This document shows positions 17,873 to 25,687 of a DNA stretch of 64,000 bases, piece after piece. The first letter of the stretch is position 1, and each line of letters starts with the position of its first letter. A program made the position numbers and the translations under genes. Source of the stretch: Thermococcus argininiproducens (lineage in GTDB: Archaea; Methanobacteriota_B; Thermococci; Thermococcales; Thermococcaceae); assembly GCF_023746595.1 (NCBI RefSeq), contig NZ_CP080572.1, positions 1,224,530-1,288,529 on the forward strand, written 5' to 3'. The notes under the pieces were generated by a model, which was not told where the DNA came from, ran no database searches, and worked only from the letters and a program-made list of their open reading frames with translations.

Positions 17873-18760
17873 CTATCTTAAAATCTCCTCTTCTACTATC
17901 TTTGCAATTTCTTTAAGAGCTTTAGACGCTTTAGACTGTGGAAATGCTTCATTAACTGGTTGAAGCATTGTCATACTTTTTGGAACTGCCCTGTCATACG
18001 GTATCTCGCCGATTATAGGTATATCCTCTTCCTCAGCAAACTCATGCAGTCTTCTAAACCCTGGATTTAGGTCTGCTTTATTGATTATTAGGTAAGCTGG
18101 TTCTCTAAAGTGCTGAACAACTTTGTAAACTCTCTTTACATCACTTAAGGAAGCAGGAGTTGGCTCCGCAATAAGTATTACTGCATCTGCACCTCCAAGA
18201 CTTGCTATTACTTGACATCCAATCCCCGCCGCTGAGTCCACTATCATGTGTTCTAGATTTTGTTCTTTCATAATTTTTTTGGCCCATTCTTTCTCTTCGG
18301 TAACAAGTTTTCCACTATTTGGTCTACCCACATCAAGCTGTGCTGAGATTAATGGAAAGTTGTATTTTGTCGTTGTTTTTCTAATTATGCCAGACCGAAC
18401 TTCTTCTAAAGTGATTACTCCTTTCACTGGACACACAAGTCTACAAACACCACAACCTTCACATGTTAATTCATTCACTACGTAATCTCCATCAATGAAG
18501 TTTATACAATCATAAGGACATCTCTCAGCACATATACCACATTGTATGCATGTTTCTGTGTTTATTTTGGCAATTTTTGCTCCTGTGAGTTCTTTTTCTT
18601 CTTCCCATTTCTCTACGTTAAAAAGTAGGTCCAGATTAGGTGCATCAGCATCAGCATCAATCGCTATTAGCTTATAAGTGTCTTTAAGAAGGTAAACTAG
18701 TGAAGCAGTAACACTTGACTTTCCAACTCCACCTTTTCCGCTTGCTATCGCGATCTGCAT
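17873..18760 (-). CDS. MinD-superfamily ATPase with inserted ferredoxin domain (second of pair)
   Basis: 295-residue P-loop ATPase: GKGGVGKSSV at the start, DADADAPNL switch, and MIVDSAAGIGC as Walker B. An inserted 2[4Fe-4S] ferredoxin domain sits at about residues 60-105 with CIQCGICAERCPYDC and CEGCGVCRLVCP, eight cysteines in all. Such proteins are predicted to couple ATP hydrolysis to iron-sulfur or metallocofactor handling. ATG at 18760 follows GGGGTGA; the in-frame GTG at 18769 lies within that site. It follows the sister gene without a gap and must be a functional partner. Confidence 0.9.
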   Translation of the reverse strand: MQIAIASGKGGVGKSSVTASLVYLLKDTYKLIAIDADADAPNLDLLFNVEKWEEEKELTGAKIAKINTETCIQCGICAERCPYDCINFIDGDYVVNELTCEGCGVCRLVCPVKGVITLEEVRSGIIRKTTTKYNFPLISAQLDVGRPNSGKLVTEEKEWAKKIMKEQNLEHMIVDSAAGIGCQVIASLGGADAVILIAEPTPASLSDVKRVYKVVQHFREPAYLIINKADLNPGFRRLHEFAEEEDIPIIGEIPYDRAVPKSMTMLQPVNEAFPQSKASKALKEIAKIVEEEILR

Positions 18761-18765
18761 CCTTT

Positions 18766-19626
18766 TCACCCCACATATTCTGCAACTTTTTTGGCAAGTT
18801 CTTTGAAGACCTCTGCCTCTTTATTCTCGCTTAACACTATCGGCTTCCCCTCAATGTAGCTATGGATTATATTCTCGCTATACGGAATTTCCGCAACTAT
18901 CTTTACTCCGTATTCTTTTGCCACTTTTTGCACTCCTTCCCTATTACCAAGGCTGCTTCGATTGAGCACTATCCAAGTCTCAATACCCATAAGATCTGCA
19001 AGCTTTAGTATGAGTTCGAGATCATGCAAACCCAATGGAGTTGGTTCTGTAACTGCAATTAACAGTTTTGAGTTTTCTAAAGCTTTGGAAACGGTGTTAC
19101 TTGTACCTGCAGCAGTATCTACTAGTAAAAGCTCCTTCTTGAGCTTTTGTGCTCTCTCTTTTGCTGCAACTACAATTGGCATAGCTCTCTCTTCCCCTTC
19201 CAAGAGTTTGCCTGTTATGAGGGGAAATCCATAGACAGTGTTTGTTAGGTATGTGTGCCCCATGGTTTTCTGTCTCTCCAATATTGCCTCTGGAACAGGG
19301 CATACTATCTCACATCCTCTACAACCAGAACATAAAGTTGGTATCAAGAAGGGAGTTCCATCCTTCATAGTGATTATTGCATTTTCTTCACAAATCTCAG
19401 CACACTTTTTACATTTGATGCACTTTGAATAGTCAAAATGGGGCATAAACATGTGAACAGGTTCTTCATTTTGAAGCTCAACATTAAGGAGTATGTGGTC
19501 ATTTGGTGCTTCAACATCTAAATCAGCCAATACAAGGTCAAAATATTCCTTCAGGGCTATTGCGAGGTTAATTGCAATTGTCGATTTTCCTGTTCCTCCT
19601 TTACCCCCACTCACTGCTATCTGCAT
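18766..19626 (-). CDS. MinD-superfamily ATPase with inserted ferredoxin domain (first of pair)
   Basis: 286 residues; sister of the next gene. The P-loop is GGKGGTGKSTI, ADLDVEAPN follows, and LLVDTAAGTSN is Walker B. The ferredoxin insert has CIKCKKCAEICEENA and CSGCRGCEIVCPVPEA. The two ATPases probably form a heterodimer, as in related cluster-assembly ATPases. ATG at 19626 follows GGAGGTGA; 51 bases of longer frame upstream are rejected. The promoter region carries the TTTTGTGCATATGC element shared with the NifX promoter. Confidence 0.9.
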   Translation of the reverse strand: MQIAVSGGKGGTGKSTIAINLAIALKEYFDLVLADLDVEAPNDHILLNVELQNEEPVHMFMPHFDYSKCIKCKKCAEICEENAIITMKDGTPFLIPTLCSGCRGCEIVCPVPEAILERQKTMGHTYLTNTVYGFPLITGKLLEGEERAMPIVVAAKERAQKLKKELLLVDTAAGTSNTVSKALENSKLLIAVTEPTPLGLHDLELILKLADLMGIETWIVLNRSSLGNREGVQKVAKEYGVKIVAEIPYSENIIHSYIEGKPIVLSENKEAEVFKELAKKVAEYVG

Positions 19627-19667
19627 GTGCTCACCTCCAGAGTTAGGGAGACCTAAAACTTTAAAAA

Positions 19668-19681
19668 TTTTGTGCATATGC
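19668..19681. promoter_or_regulatory. Shared operator-like element, copy 1
   Basis: TTTTGTGCATATGC, identical over 14 bases to copy 2 at 19976-19989. It lies between the MinD/ferredoxin operon (minus) and the decayed NifX-like gene (plus). A TTTAAAAATTTT stretch precedes it, which can serve as a TATA box in either direction. Likely bound by a common regulator. Confidence 0.55.
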
Positions 19682-19699
19682 TATAATGGTGATCTGGAA

Positions 19700-19915
19700 A
19701 TGAGAAAGCTTAGAGTTGCATTTGGTATGAAACTTTGCCAGACGCTCACTATGAGAATTCAAAATTTTCTCGATATGTGAAATCAGGAGTGATAGAAGTT
19801 TTGAATTAGTGAAAAAAAACTAAACGGGGCGTTAGAAATTGAGAAACTGGACGAAGGGCACGGTGACCTTAGAAAGTTTAAGGTTGTTATCGGGCACCTT
19901 AGCAGTGTTTGGAGA
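19700..19915 (+). pseudogene. Decayed NifX/dinitrogenase-cofactor-like gene
   Basis: An ATG with GGTGATC upstream starts MRKLRVAFGM..., which reads into a stop. Moving one frame, EFKIFSICEIRSDRSFELVKKN follows and ends at TAA. In the first frame again, EIEKLDEGHGDLRKFKVV continues. Joined, the three parts read like an N-terminal NifX-type domain (strand, HFG-like region, IYEI strand, helix). So at least two frameshifts and stops have broken the gene, and no C-terminal half remains. The promoter and operator layout equals that of the intact gene at 20020. Family assignment is by pattern, not by search. Confidence 0.6.
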
Positions 19916-19975
19916 AAAAATAGCAGAAAACTGATGTTCCGGCTAAATGTCAGATTAATCGAAAAGTTTTTAAGA

Positions 19976-19992
19976 TTTTGTGCATATGCACA
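19976..19992. promoter_or_regulatory. Shared operator-like element, copy 2, with perfect palindrome
   Basis: TTTTGTGCATATGC repeats copy 1. Here the centre extends to a 14-base perfect palindrome, TGTGCATATGCACA (19979-19992). A TATA-like GTTTTTAAG (19965-19973) lies just upstream, so the palindrome sits at the expected transcription start of the NifX-like gene, a repressor position. Confidence 0.6.
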
Positions 19993-20019
19993 TAACAGAA
20001 ATGTGGGGTGGTGACAAGA

Positions 20020-20619
20020 ATGAGGATTGGAATATCGAGTTCGACAAATGGGGGGTTGGAAGATACCATAGCTCCAGTATTTGCGCGGGCACCAGTGTTT
20101 ACAATAGTTGATGTGGAGAATGGAGAGATAAAGAATGTCAAAGTACTCCAAAATCAAGCTGCATACGCAGGAGGAGGAGCTGGCCCAATAGCTGTACAGA
20201 CACTCATAAACGAGGGGGTTGATACAATAATAGCATCACAAATAGGGCCAAATGCCATGGGTGCCATTCAAGCAGCTGGTATCAAATACTACACCTTTCC
20301 ACCTGGGACATCAATAAAGGAAGCTGTTGACAGAATTATAAAGGGAGAAACTCCTTCGCCACCATCAGAATTTCCACAAGCTCCATCCTATCCTCCTGTT
20401 CAAGTATCCTCCCAGAACCCACAGTATTATCCTCCTGTCCCACCGTATCCAGCGTACGGCTTTGGTTGGGGTGGAGGAAGAGGTAGAGGCATAGGAAGAG
20501 GATTTGGTAGAGGTTGGGGTAGAGGAGGACGTGGCTGGGGAGCAAGACTAGGCTACTGTCCATGGACTGGAATGCCAAATAGAAGAAACTGGATAGCCAG
20601 ATATTTCGGCTGGTGGTGA
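20020..20619 (+). CDS. NifX-like protein with Pro-rich linker and Gly/Arg-rich tail
   Basis: 199 residues. The N-terminal domain (1-100) is of the dinitrogenase iron-molybdenum cofactor type (MRIGISSS, APVFARAPVFTIVDVENGEIKNVKVL, GAGPIAVQTL, TIIASQIGPNA). Then comes a Pro-rich linker (about 108-145), then a tail of GRG/GWG repeats ending GYCPWTGMPNRRNW...GWW, which resembles stand-alone Gly-rich proteins of the DUF5320 kind. Organisms of this type lack nitrogenase, so the role is probably in handling an iron-sulfur or other metal cluster with the MinD/ferredoxin ATPases. The ATG follows GGGGTGGTGA; two in-frame GTG codons upstream are inside that site. Confidence 0.85.
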   Translation: MRIGISSSTNGGLEDTIAPVFARAPVFTIVDVENGEIKNVKVLQNQAAYAGGGAGPIAVQTLINEGVDTIIASQIGPNAMGAIQAAGIKYYTFPPGTSIKEAVDRIIKGETPSPPSEFPQAPSYPPVQVSSQNPQYYPPVPPYPAYGFGWGGGRGRGIGRGFGRGWGRGGRGWGARLGYCPWTGMPNRRNWIARYFGWW

Positions 20620-20650
20620 AGTTTTCTCTTTAATTTTTGGAGGATTAAAA

Positions 20651-20863
20651 ATGCCACGAGGAATGGGACGGGGCTATAGAAGACAAAGCTTCTTTAACTA
20701 TCGTCTGAGAGAACCTTATTATTTGATTGACATGCTTTTGCTGATTGGGATTATTTACTTTTTCATAAGGCTACTTCTTGTGGCCCTTCCTTATGCCTTG
20801 GGCTTCATAGTGCTTCTTATTATCAGAGGTTTCCTGAGGCCAAATAGAGGTGGAGTTTTTTGA
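20651..20863 (+). CDS. Small membrane protein with Gly/Arg start
   Basis: 70 residues: MPRGMGRGYRRQ, then two hydrophobic stretches (about 25-45 and 45-60, LLLIGIIYFFIRLLLVALPYA then FIVLLIIRGF), then a short PNRGGVF tail. The ATG follows GGAGG. The first eight residues equal those of the DUF134 regulator at 15567. No family recognised; its place between two NifX-like genes suggests it anchors their products to the membrane. Confidence 0.8.
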   Translation: MPRGMGRGYRRQSFFNYRLREPYYLIDMLLLIGIIYFFIRLLLVALPYALGFIVLLIIRGFLRPNRGGVF

Positions 20864-20916
20864 GCTTATGCAAACTTTTTTAAATTCGGTTTCCCTAATT
20901 CTTTGGGGTGATAATC

Positions 20917-21369
20917 ATGAAAATAGTGGTAGCAACTGCGAAAGGTGGATTGAAGGATTTCGTTAACCAAGCTTTTGGAAGAGCTCCAATGTTCACAATA
21001 GTGGATATTGAAGAAGAGCAAATAAAAAATATTAAAGTAGCTCCTAATCCTGGTGCAAGTGCTTCAAGGGGAGCTGGTGTTCAGGCGGCCCAATTTTGTA
21101 TAAATGAAAATGCAAATGTTGTCATAGCTGGTCAATTTGGGCCCAACTCTTCCCAAATACTTCAAGCATCAAGCATAAAGTTTGTTTCGGCCCCTCCAAC
21201 TATGACTGTAGAAGAAGCTGTGAGAGCATTTTTACGTGGTGAATTAACTCAAGCAATTCTAGGTCCTGAAGGGGGGATGGGCCCTGGAAAGGGCAGTAGC
21301 CGAAGGATGGGCCGTAGAAGAGGCCAAGGAATGGGACACAGAAGGGGACAAGACAAAGGTGCCTGGTGA
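20917..21369 (+). CDS. NifX-like protein with basic Gly/Arg tail
   Basis: 150 residues. NifX-type domain in residues 1-110 (MKIVVATAKGG, NQAFGRAPMFTIVDIEEEQIKNIKV, NVVIAGQFGPNS), closely similar to the protein at 20020. It is followed by a tail rich in Gly, Arg and Met (GGMGPGKGSSRRMGRRRGQGMG...). ATG after GGGGTGA. The upstream stretch TTATGCAAACTTTTTTAAA contains a TATA box and a weaker relative of the operator. A paralogue that arose by duplication is likely. Confidence 0.85.
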   Translation: MKIVVATAKGGLKDFVNQAFGRAPMFTIVDIEEEQIKNIKVAPNPGASASRGAGVQAAQFCINENANVVIAGQFGPNSSQILQASSIKFVSAPPTMTVEEAVRAFLRGELTQAILGPEGGMGPGKGSSRRMGRRRGQGMGHRRGQDKGAW

Positions 21370-21442
21370 CTTTTCTTTTTATCCTCTACTTAAGAGAAAT
21401 CCGTTTATACTTCATTTACCTAATAATTGTTTGGTGAACCTC

Positions 21443-22345
21443 ATGAAATATAGCAAATTAGCTGTAAAAATTTTGGAGTATGAAGAGAGGGAAATATACT
21501 ATGACCCTGTTTACCATGGAAGGAGCTTGAAAATTTTTGGGATCGACGATGATCCAACCAAAGTGATTGAGTACATTGGGGATAGATTCTTCGAGAAGGA
21601 ATATGGATTGGTTTTCTTTGATACGAGAGGAAAATATTCAAAGGAGAAGTTTGATACAATAGTAAAAATAGAAGACAATAAACCAACTGGTCTGGATCCA
21701 ATAAAAATGGCAAAGGAAGGTATTTTAAAGGATTTTTACACAGCAGCAACTATAATCCAGACAATTTATGGATTAGATCGTTCCCTTACAGATAAACTTT
21801 ACTCTGATATACTAACAGGAAAAATAAAAAGTGTTCCAGAGGCCGCAGTGTCTAAAGAGAAGTATGGTGAAGTGATACGAGAAACCTATACTACTCTTGA
21901 TGAGGTTTTCTTTAAGGGCAAACCTCCAGAGCTTGGAAAAAGTGTTCTCATAGACTTTGGTAACGCTTACAGCATAACTCTTGTAGGAATGGCGTTCTTA
22001 ATTCTTGCAGCAGCAGTGAAAGATAGGAGAAATACCTTAATAGGTATTGATGATGCAGCAGTTCTTTTCTATACTACTCCAGGAAGTGCCGCTATTCCTT
22101 TATTGACCCAGCCCATGAGGGGAAGAGTTACTCTTTTAGCGTCGAGATATGTAGCAGAGAACCTTCTTAATGCTCCGGGTCCGACACTTATCCTTTACAA
22201 TGATCCCGATCTGCAGAGCATGATTTATGAAGCAAATGGGGTTCCACAAGGAGCCATGAGAAAGCATGTTCTCAAAGGAGAAGGGGCTTTCGTATGGAGA
22301 ACGACACAGACCTTAGAAGTTGAGTTTGGTAAACTGTCGATTTGA
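21443..22345 (+). CDS. HerA/VirB4-like ATPase fold lacking a P-loop
   Basis: 300 residues. The pattern GLDPIKMAKEG...FYTAATIIQTIYG...SVPEAA, then VLIDFGNAYSITLVGMAFLILAAAV, LIGIDDAAVLF and RGRVTLLASRYV, matches the order of HerA/VirB4/FtsK-type ATPases. These have a helix after the P-loop, a strand, an Asp-rich Walker B-like strand and a sensor region. No GxxGxGK(S/T) is visible, so the protein is probably catalytically dead. ATG at 21443 follows GGTGAACC; 28 residues of longer frame upstream are not used. It is in the same transcription direction as the NifX genes. Confidence 0.6.
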   Translation: MKYSKLAVKILEYEEREIYYDPVYHGRSLKIFGIDDDPTKVIEYIGDRFFEKEYGLVFFDTRGKYSKEKFDTIVKIEDNKPTGLDPIKMAKEGILKDFYTAATIIQTIYGLDRSLTDKLYSDILTGKIKSVPEAAVSKEKYGEVIRETYTTLDEVFFKGKPPELGKSVLIDFGNAYSITLVGMAFLILAAAVKDRRNTLIGIDDAAVLFYTTPGSAAIPLLTQPMRGRVTLLASRYVAENLLNAPGPTLILYNDPDLQSMIYEANGVPQGAMRKHVLKGEGAFVWRTTQTLEVEFGKLSI

Positions 22346-22356
22346 GGGAGTCAGAG

Positions 22357-23166
22357 ATGAGAATTACCGTACTTTTTGAGAATCATGCAGGATTTAAAAA
22401 GGGCCTTTTGGGGTACCATGGTTTTTCTCTTTTTATTGAATACGATGAGAGGAGAATTTTAGTGGATGTTGGAACGGAGGGGAAAATTCTCCTTCATAAC
22501 ATGAAAGCCTTGGAAATAGATCCAGAAAAAATCGATGCAGTTATTTTAACTCACGGTCATTATGATCACACTGGAGGGCTGAAGGAGTTTCTTAGAGCTA
22601 GGAGAAGCGCTATAGATGTTTATGCTCACCCTGAGATCTTTCTACAGCGGATAGCCCTAAAACCCAAGCGAAGGGATATAGGGATTCCATATCTCCAAGA
22701 AGAATTGGAAAATCTTGGAGCAAACTTTATTCTTGATAAGAAGCCATTAAAGATTTTTGATGGAGTTTGGACTAGCGGAGAGATCAAGAGAGTAACTTGG
22801 GATAGAAGAGTTGGATATATTGTGGAAGATAATGGCCTCATCAAAGATCCTGTTAGGGATGATATAGCACTAGTTGTAGAAGATGGAAAGAGTGCCATTG
22901 TAATAACAGGTTGTGGTCACAGTGGGATCTTAAATATAGTCGCTCAAAGTTCGTTGAATAAACCTGTTAAGGCTCTAATAGGGGGTTTTCATCTGATGGG
23001 CTCTAACGAGAAATTGCGGAGGGATGCAATAAGAGGTCTAAAAGACTTAGGCGTTCAAAAACTTTATGCAGGCCATTGCACGGGTTTTGAAGCAATGGCA
23101 TCATTTATGTACACTTTTGGAAAAAACTTTGAGCCCCTATATGTTGGAAAGGTGATAGAGCTTTAG
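22357..23166 (+). CDS. Metallo-beta-lactamase-fold enzyme, COG1237 (pterin phosphate synthase-like)
   Basis: 269 residues with metal motifs ILTHGHYDHTGG, TGCGHSG, GGFHL and AGHCTG. These are typical of the family annotated as 7,8-dihydropterin-6-methyl-4-(beta-D-ribofuranosyl)-aminobenzene 5'-phosphate synthase, a step in methanopterin-type cofactor formation. Thermococcales make related pterins in small amounts, so the exact reaction here is uncertain. The ATG at 22357 follows GAGGGAG; the TTG at 22342 belongs to the overlap with the upstream stop. It is part of the plus-strand run. Confidence 0.82.
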   Translation: MRITVLFENHAGFKKGLLGYHGFSLFIEYDERRILVDVGTEGKILLHNMKALEIDPEKIDAVILTHGHYDHTGGLKEFLRARRSAIDVYAHPEIFLQRIALKPKRRDIGIPYLQEELENLGANFILDKKPLKIFDGVWTSGEIKRVTWDRRVGYIVEDNGLIKDPVRDDIALVVEDGKSAIVITGCGHSGILNIVAQSSLNKPVKALIGGFHLMGSNEKLRRDAIRGLKDLGVQKLYAGHCTGFEAMASFMYTFGKNFEPLYVGKVIEL

Positions 23167-23180
23167 GCATGGTGATCCTC

Positions 23181-24143
23181 GTGAGAACCTTAATTGCCTT
23201 TGGGCCTGTTCCTTCTCGCAGACTTGGGAGAAGTCTTGGAGTAAACAACATTCCCAACAAGTTTTGTTCTTATGCTTGTGTTTACTGCCAAGTTGGGAAG
23301 ACCCTAAAGATGGAAATTAAAAGAAAGGAATTTTATGATCCAGAGGCTATTTTTGAAGATGTTAAGAAAAAAATTGAAGAAGCAAAGGCAAGGAATGAGA
23401 GAATTGATTATATTACTTTCGCCCCTGATGGAGAGCCAACATTAGATGTAAACCTTGGAAAGGAGACTGAGCTTTTAACAGAACTTGAAATTCCCCTTGC
23501 AATTTTAACAAACTCCTCTCTAATCTGGTGTGATGATGTTAGAGAAGAATTGCTAAGGTTTAATTTCGTTTCTTTAAAGGTTGATGCTGTTAGTGAAGAG
23601 CTGTGGAGAAAAATAGACAGGCCTCATAAAAGCTTGAAGCTTGATATGATTTTGGAGGGTATGCTAGAATTTAGAAAAGAGTTCAGAGGTGAACTTGTAA
23701 CTGAAACTATGCTAATTGATGGAATGAATTATGGGGATGAGTTTGAGAAAATAGCAGAATTCTTGAAAGAGCTAAAGCCGGATATAGCGTATATCTCAAT
23801 TCCCACCAGGCCCCCAACGGAAAAATGGGTTAAGCCAGCAAAAGAAGAAATTATCAACCAAGCATTTCAAATCTTTGCAAAAGTTGTTGATAGAGTTGAA
23901 TATTTAATTGGCTATGAAGGAAATGCCTTCACTTTTACGGGAAACATTGAAGAAGACTTGTTAGGTATTACAAGCGTCCATCCGATGAGAGAAGATGCTG
24001 TGAATGAACTTTTAAGGAAAGCAAATGCTAACTGGGGGATCATTGAAAAGCTTTTGAATGAGGGAAAGCTTATTGAACTTGAGTATGAAGGGAAAAGGTT
24101 CTACATGAGGAGATTACCCAGTAGAGACTCTTCAAGAAAATGA
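23181..24143 (+). CDS. Radical SAM protein, COG0731-like
   Basis: 320 residues. FGPVPSRRLGRSLGVNN precedes the cluster motif CSYACVYCQ (C-x3-C-x2-C), then TFAPDGEPTLD and ILTNSS, all hallmarks of the COG0731 radical SAM group. The C-terminus (about 240-320) looks like a winged-helix extension. The substrate is unknown. GTG at 23181 is preferred over ATG at 23169, because GGTGATCC lies between them as the ribosome-binding site. It is the second radical SAM protein of the cluster. Confidence 0.85.
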   Translation: MRTLIAFGPVPSRRLGRSLGVNNIPNKFCSYACVYCQVGKTLKMEIKRKEFYDPEAIFEDVKKKIEEAKARNERIDYITFAPDGEPTLDVNLGKETELLTELEIPLAILTNSSLIWCDDVREELLRFNFVSLKVDAVSEELWRKIDRPHKSLKLDMILEGMLEFRKEFRGELVTETMLIDGMNYGDEFEKIAEFLKELKPDIAYISIPTRPPTEKWVKPAKEEIINQAFQIFAKVVDRVEYLIGYEGNAFTFTGNIEEDLLGITSVHPMREDAVNELLRKANANWGIIEKLLNEGKLIELEYEGKRFYMRRLPSRDSSRK

Positions 24144-24195
24144 TGGTTGTGAAAACTTTATAATTCTTTAAGAATGAAATTTTAGTGGTGATATT

Positions 24196-24984
24196 ATGGA
24201 GATAAGACTGAATGGAAAGTTAGCTTTTACAACTGCTTCTTCTAAAGGGATTGGCTTTGGTGTTGCAAAAGTTCTAGCAATGGCTGGAGCTGATGTTATA
24301 CTACTTTCAAGAAGCGAGGAAAATTTGAAAAAGGCTCAAGCAAGGATTGAAGAGCTTACTGGAAGAAAGCCCTTTTATATTGTTGCAGACCTAACAAAGA
24401 GGGAAGATTTGGAGAAAAGCGTGAAAGAAATAGCAGATATCGGAGATGTAGATATTTTCTTCTTCTCAACTGGTGGTCCTAAACCCGGCTACTTTATGGA
24501 GATGGAAATGGAGGATTGGGAAAAGGCTGTAAACCTACTTCTCTATCCTGCTGTTTACCTAACAAAAGCACTTTTGCCAAAAATGATTGAGAAGAAATGG
24601 GGGAGAATAATTTATTCTACAAGTGTTGCCATAAAAGAGCCAATTCCAAACATAGCATTAAGCAACGTTGTTAGAATATCAATGGCTGGGCTTGTAAAAA
24701 CTTTAGCTAAAGAAGTTGGAAAATATGGAATAACCGTAAATGGCATACTGCCAGGTATAATAAGAACAGATAGGGTAGTACAATTAGCAAAGGATAGAGC
24801 AGTAAGGGAAGGAAAAACACTCGAGGAAGCATTAAGCGAATATACTAAGTCTATACCCCTTGCTCGTTTGGGGGAGCCAGAAGAAATTGGCTATCTTGTG
24901 GCTTTCTTGGCAAGTGAATACGGCTCGTACATAAATGGTGCAATGATACCCGTTGATGGTGGTAGATTGAATTCTGTCTTTTAA
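24196..24984 (+). CDS. SDR-family protein with altered active site
   Basis: 262-residue Rossmann protein of the short-chain dehydrogenase/reductase family. The nucleotide loop is TTASSKGIGFG in place of TGxxxGIG, and VILLSRS and STGGP follow. The serine region is YSTSVA. The usual YxxxK appears as SNVVR at the aligned place, so catalytic Tyr and Lys are missing. The C-terminal NGAMIPVDGG is normal. This fits the atypical subgroup described as BKR-like SDR-like. Catalysis by the usual mechanism is unlikely, though binding of a nucleotide remains plausible. Confidence 0.85.
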   Translation: MEIRLNGKLAFTTASSKGIGFGVAKVLAMAGADVILLSRSEENLKKAQARIEELTGRKPFYIVADLTKREDLEKSVKEIADIGDVDIFFFSTGGPKPGYFMEMEMEDWEKAVNLLLYPAVYLTKALLPKMIEKKWGRIIYSTSVAIKEPIPNIALSNVVRISMAGLVKTLAKEVGKYGITVNGILPGIIRTDRVVQLAKDRAVREGKTLEEALSEYTKSIPLARLGEPEEIGYLVAFLASEYGSYINGAMIPVDGGRLNSVF

Positions 24985-25048
24985 GGTTTCACTTTTAAAA
25001 ACGAGAAGTTTATTAAAATTTGAAGATGAAAATAAATAGGTGAGCTCA

Positions 25049-25237
25049 ATGCGAGGTCCTTTTCCTGACCAGAAAACCATTAAAGATTCTGAAATAATGT
25101 CGAAGGTAAAACAGAAAGAATTTCTGAGTCAGAGTAGGGAGCTTAGAGACTACTCAAAACTTGAGAGTGCAATAGTGATACTCCTTGGGTTAATTGTTGT
25201 AGGTTTTGTACTCTTTGTGCTGAGCAATTATTTTTAA
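25049..25237 (+). CDS. Small C-terminally anchored membrane protein
   Basis: 62 residues: a charged N-terminal half (DYSKLESAI precedes the membrane part) and a C-terminal helix ILLGLIVVGFVLFVLS, a tail-anchor layout. No family recognised. The ATG follows GGTGAGCTCA; the in-frame GTG at 25040 is inside it. It lies in its own short unit, with TTTATTAAAATTTG upstream as promoter. Confidence 0.65.
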   Translation: MRGPFPDQKTIKDSEIMSKVKQKEFLSQSRELRDYSKLESAIVILLGLIVVGFVLFVLSNYF

Positions 25238-25264
25238 CATGGTCATGAGAGTAATAGAGAAACT

Positions 25265-25433
25265 CTAAAGTTCATCCTCATCGAATATAAAGAGCTCCTG
25301 CTATCGTCGTGTTTAGGCCTTTTGCTATTTTATAAGCCAGTTTGAGCGATGGGTTATATTTCCCCTTCTCAAGGAAAACTATTGTTTCCCTTCTCACGCC
25401 TACCATCTTTGCAAGCTCCGCCTGTGTTAAGTT
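25265..25433 (-). pseudogene. Decayed XRE-type helix-turn-helix regulator
   Basis: The minus strand reads [15 protein letters not shown], then [29 protein letters not shown], a typical small XRE regulator. It then loses frame: one inserted base changes the expected EELF... into AGALYIR and stop. In the shifted frame [10 protein letters not shown] and a stop follow. Upstream, the N-terminal helix is missing or out of frame. So the gene is broken at both ends. Confidence 0.75.
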
Positions 25434-25529
25434 CTAAAAATTAACTTTGATTCCAATTGCTCTTTTTTAGATTGTTTCTTTGATTGGCTATAAATTCTGT
25501 CCTCCAACTGTTGTTTTGAGTTTTTGATA

Positions 25530-25670
25530 TTAAAAAAAGCTTGTCACAAGAAATGCCGTTAGGATAATCGTCATAAAGCTCCCGTCCACAAGGATGAGCC
25601 ACGCTTCAAAGAGGATAATGTTTTTTCAAGCTGTAAAAATTCACAATCGTTATAACAGTCAAGATTACTA
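25530..25670 (-). pseudogene. Remnant of a small membrane protein next to the XRE remnant
   Basis: The minus strand encodes VILTVITIVNFYSLKK in one frame and IILFEAWLILVDGSFMTI...FLVTSFF with a stop in another. Both are hydrophobic and together look like the last helices of a small membrane protein. Small XRE regulators of this kind often sit beside a short membrane protein (DUF2178 type). No start or ribosome-binding site remains. Confidence 0.5.
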
Positions 25671-25687
25671 GTCAGTTAGGTGATACC

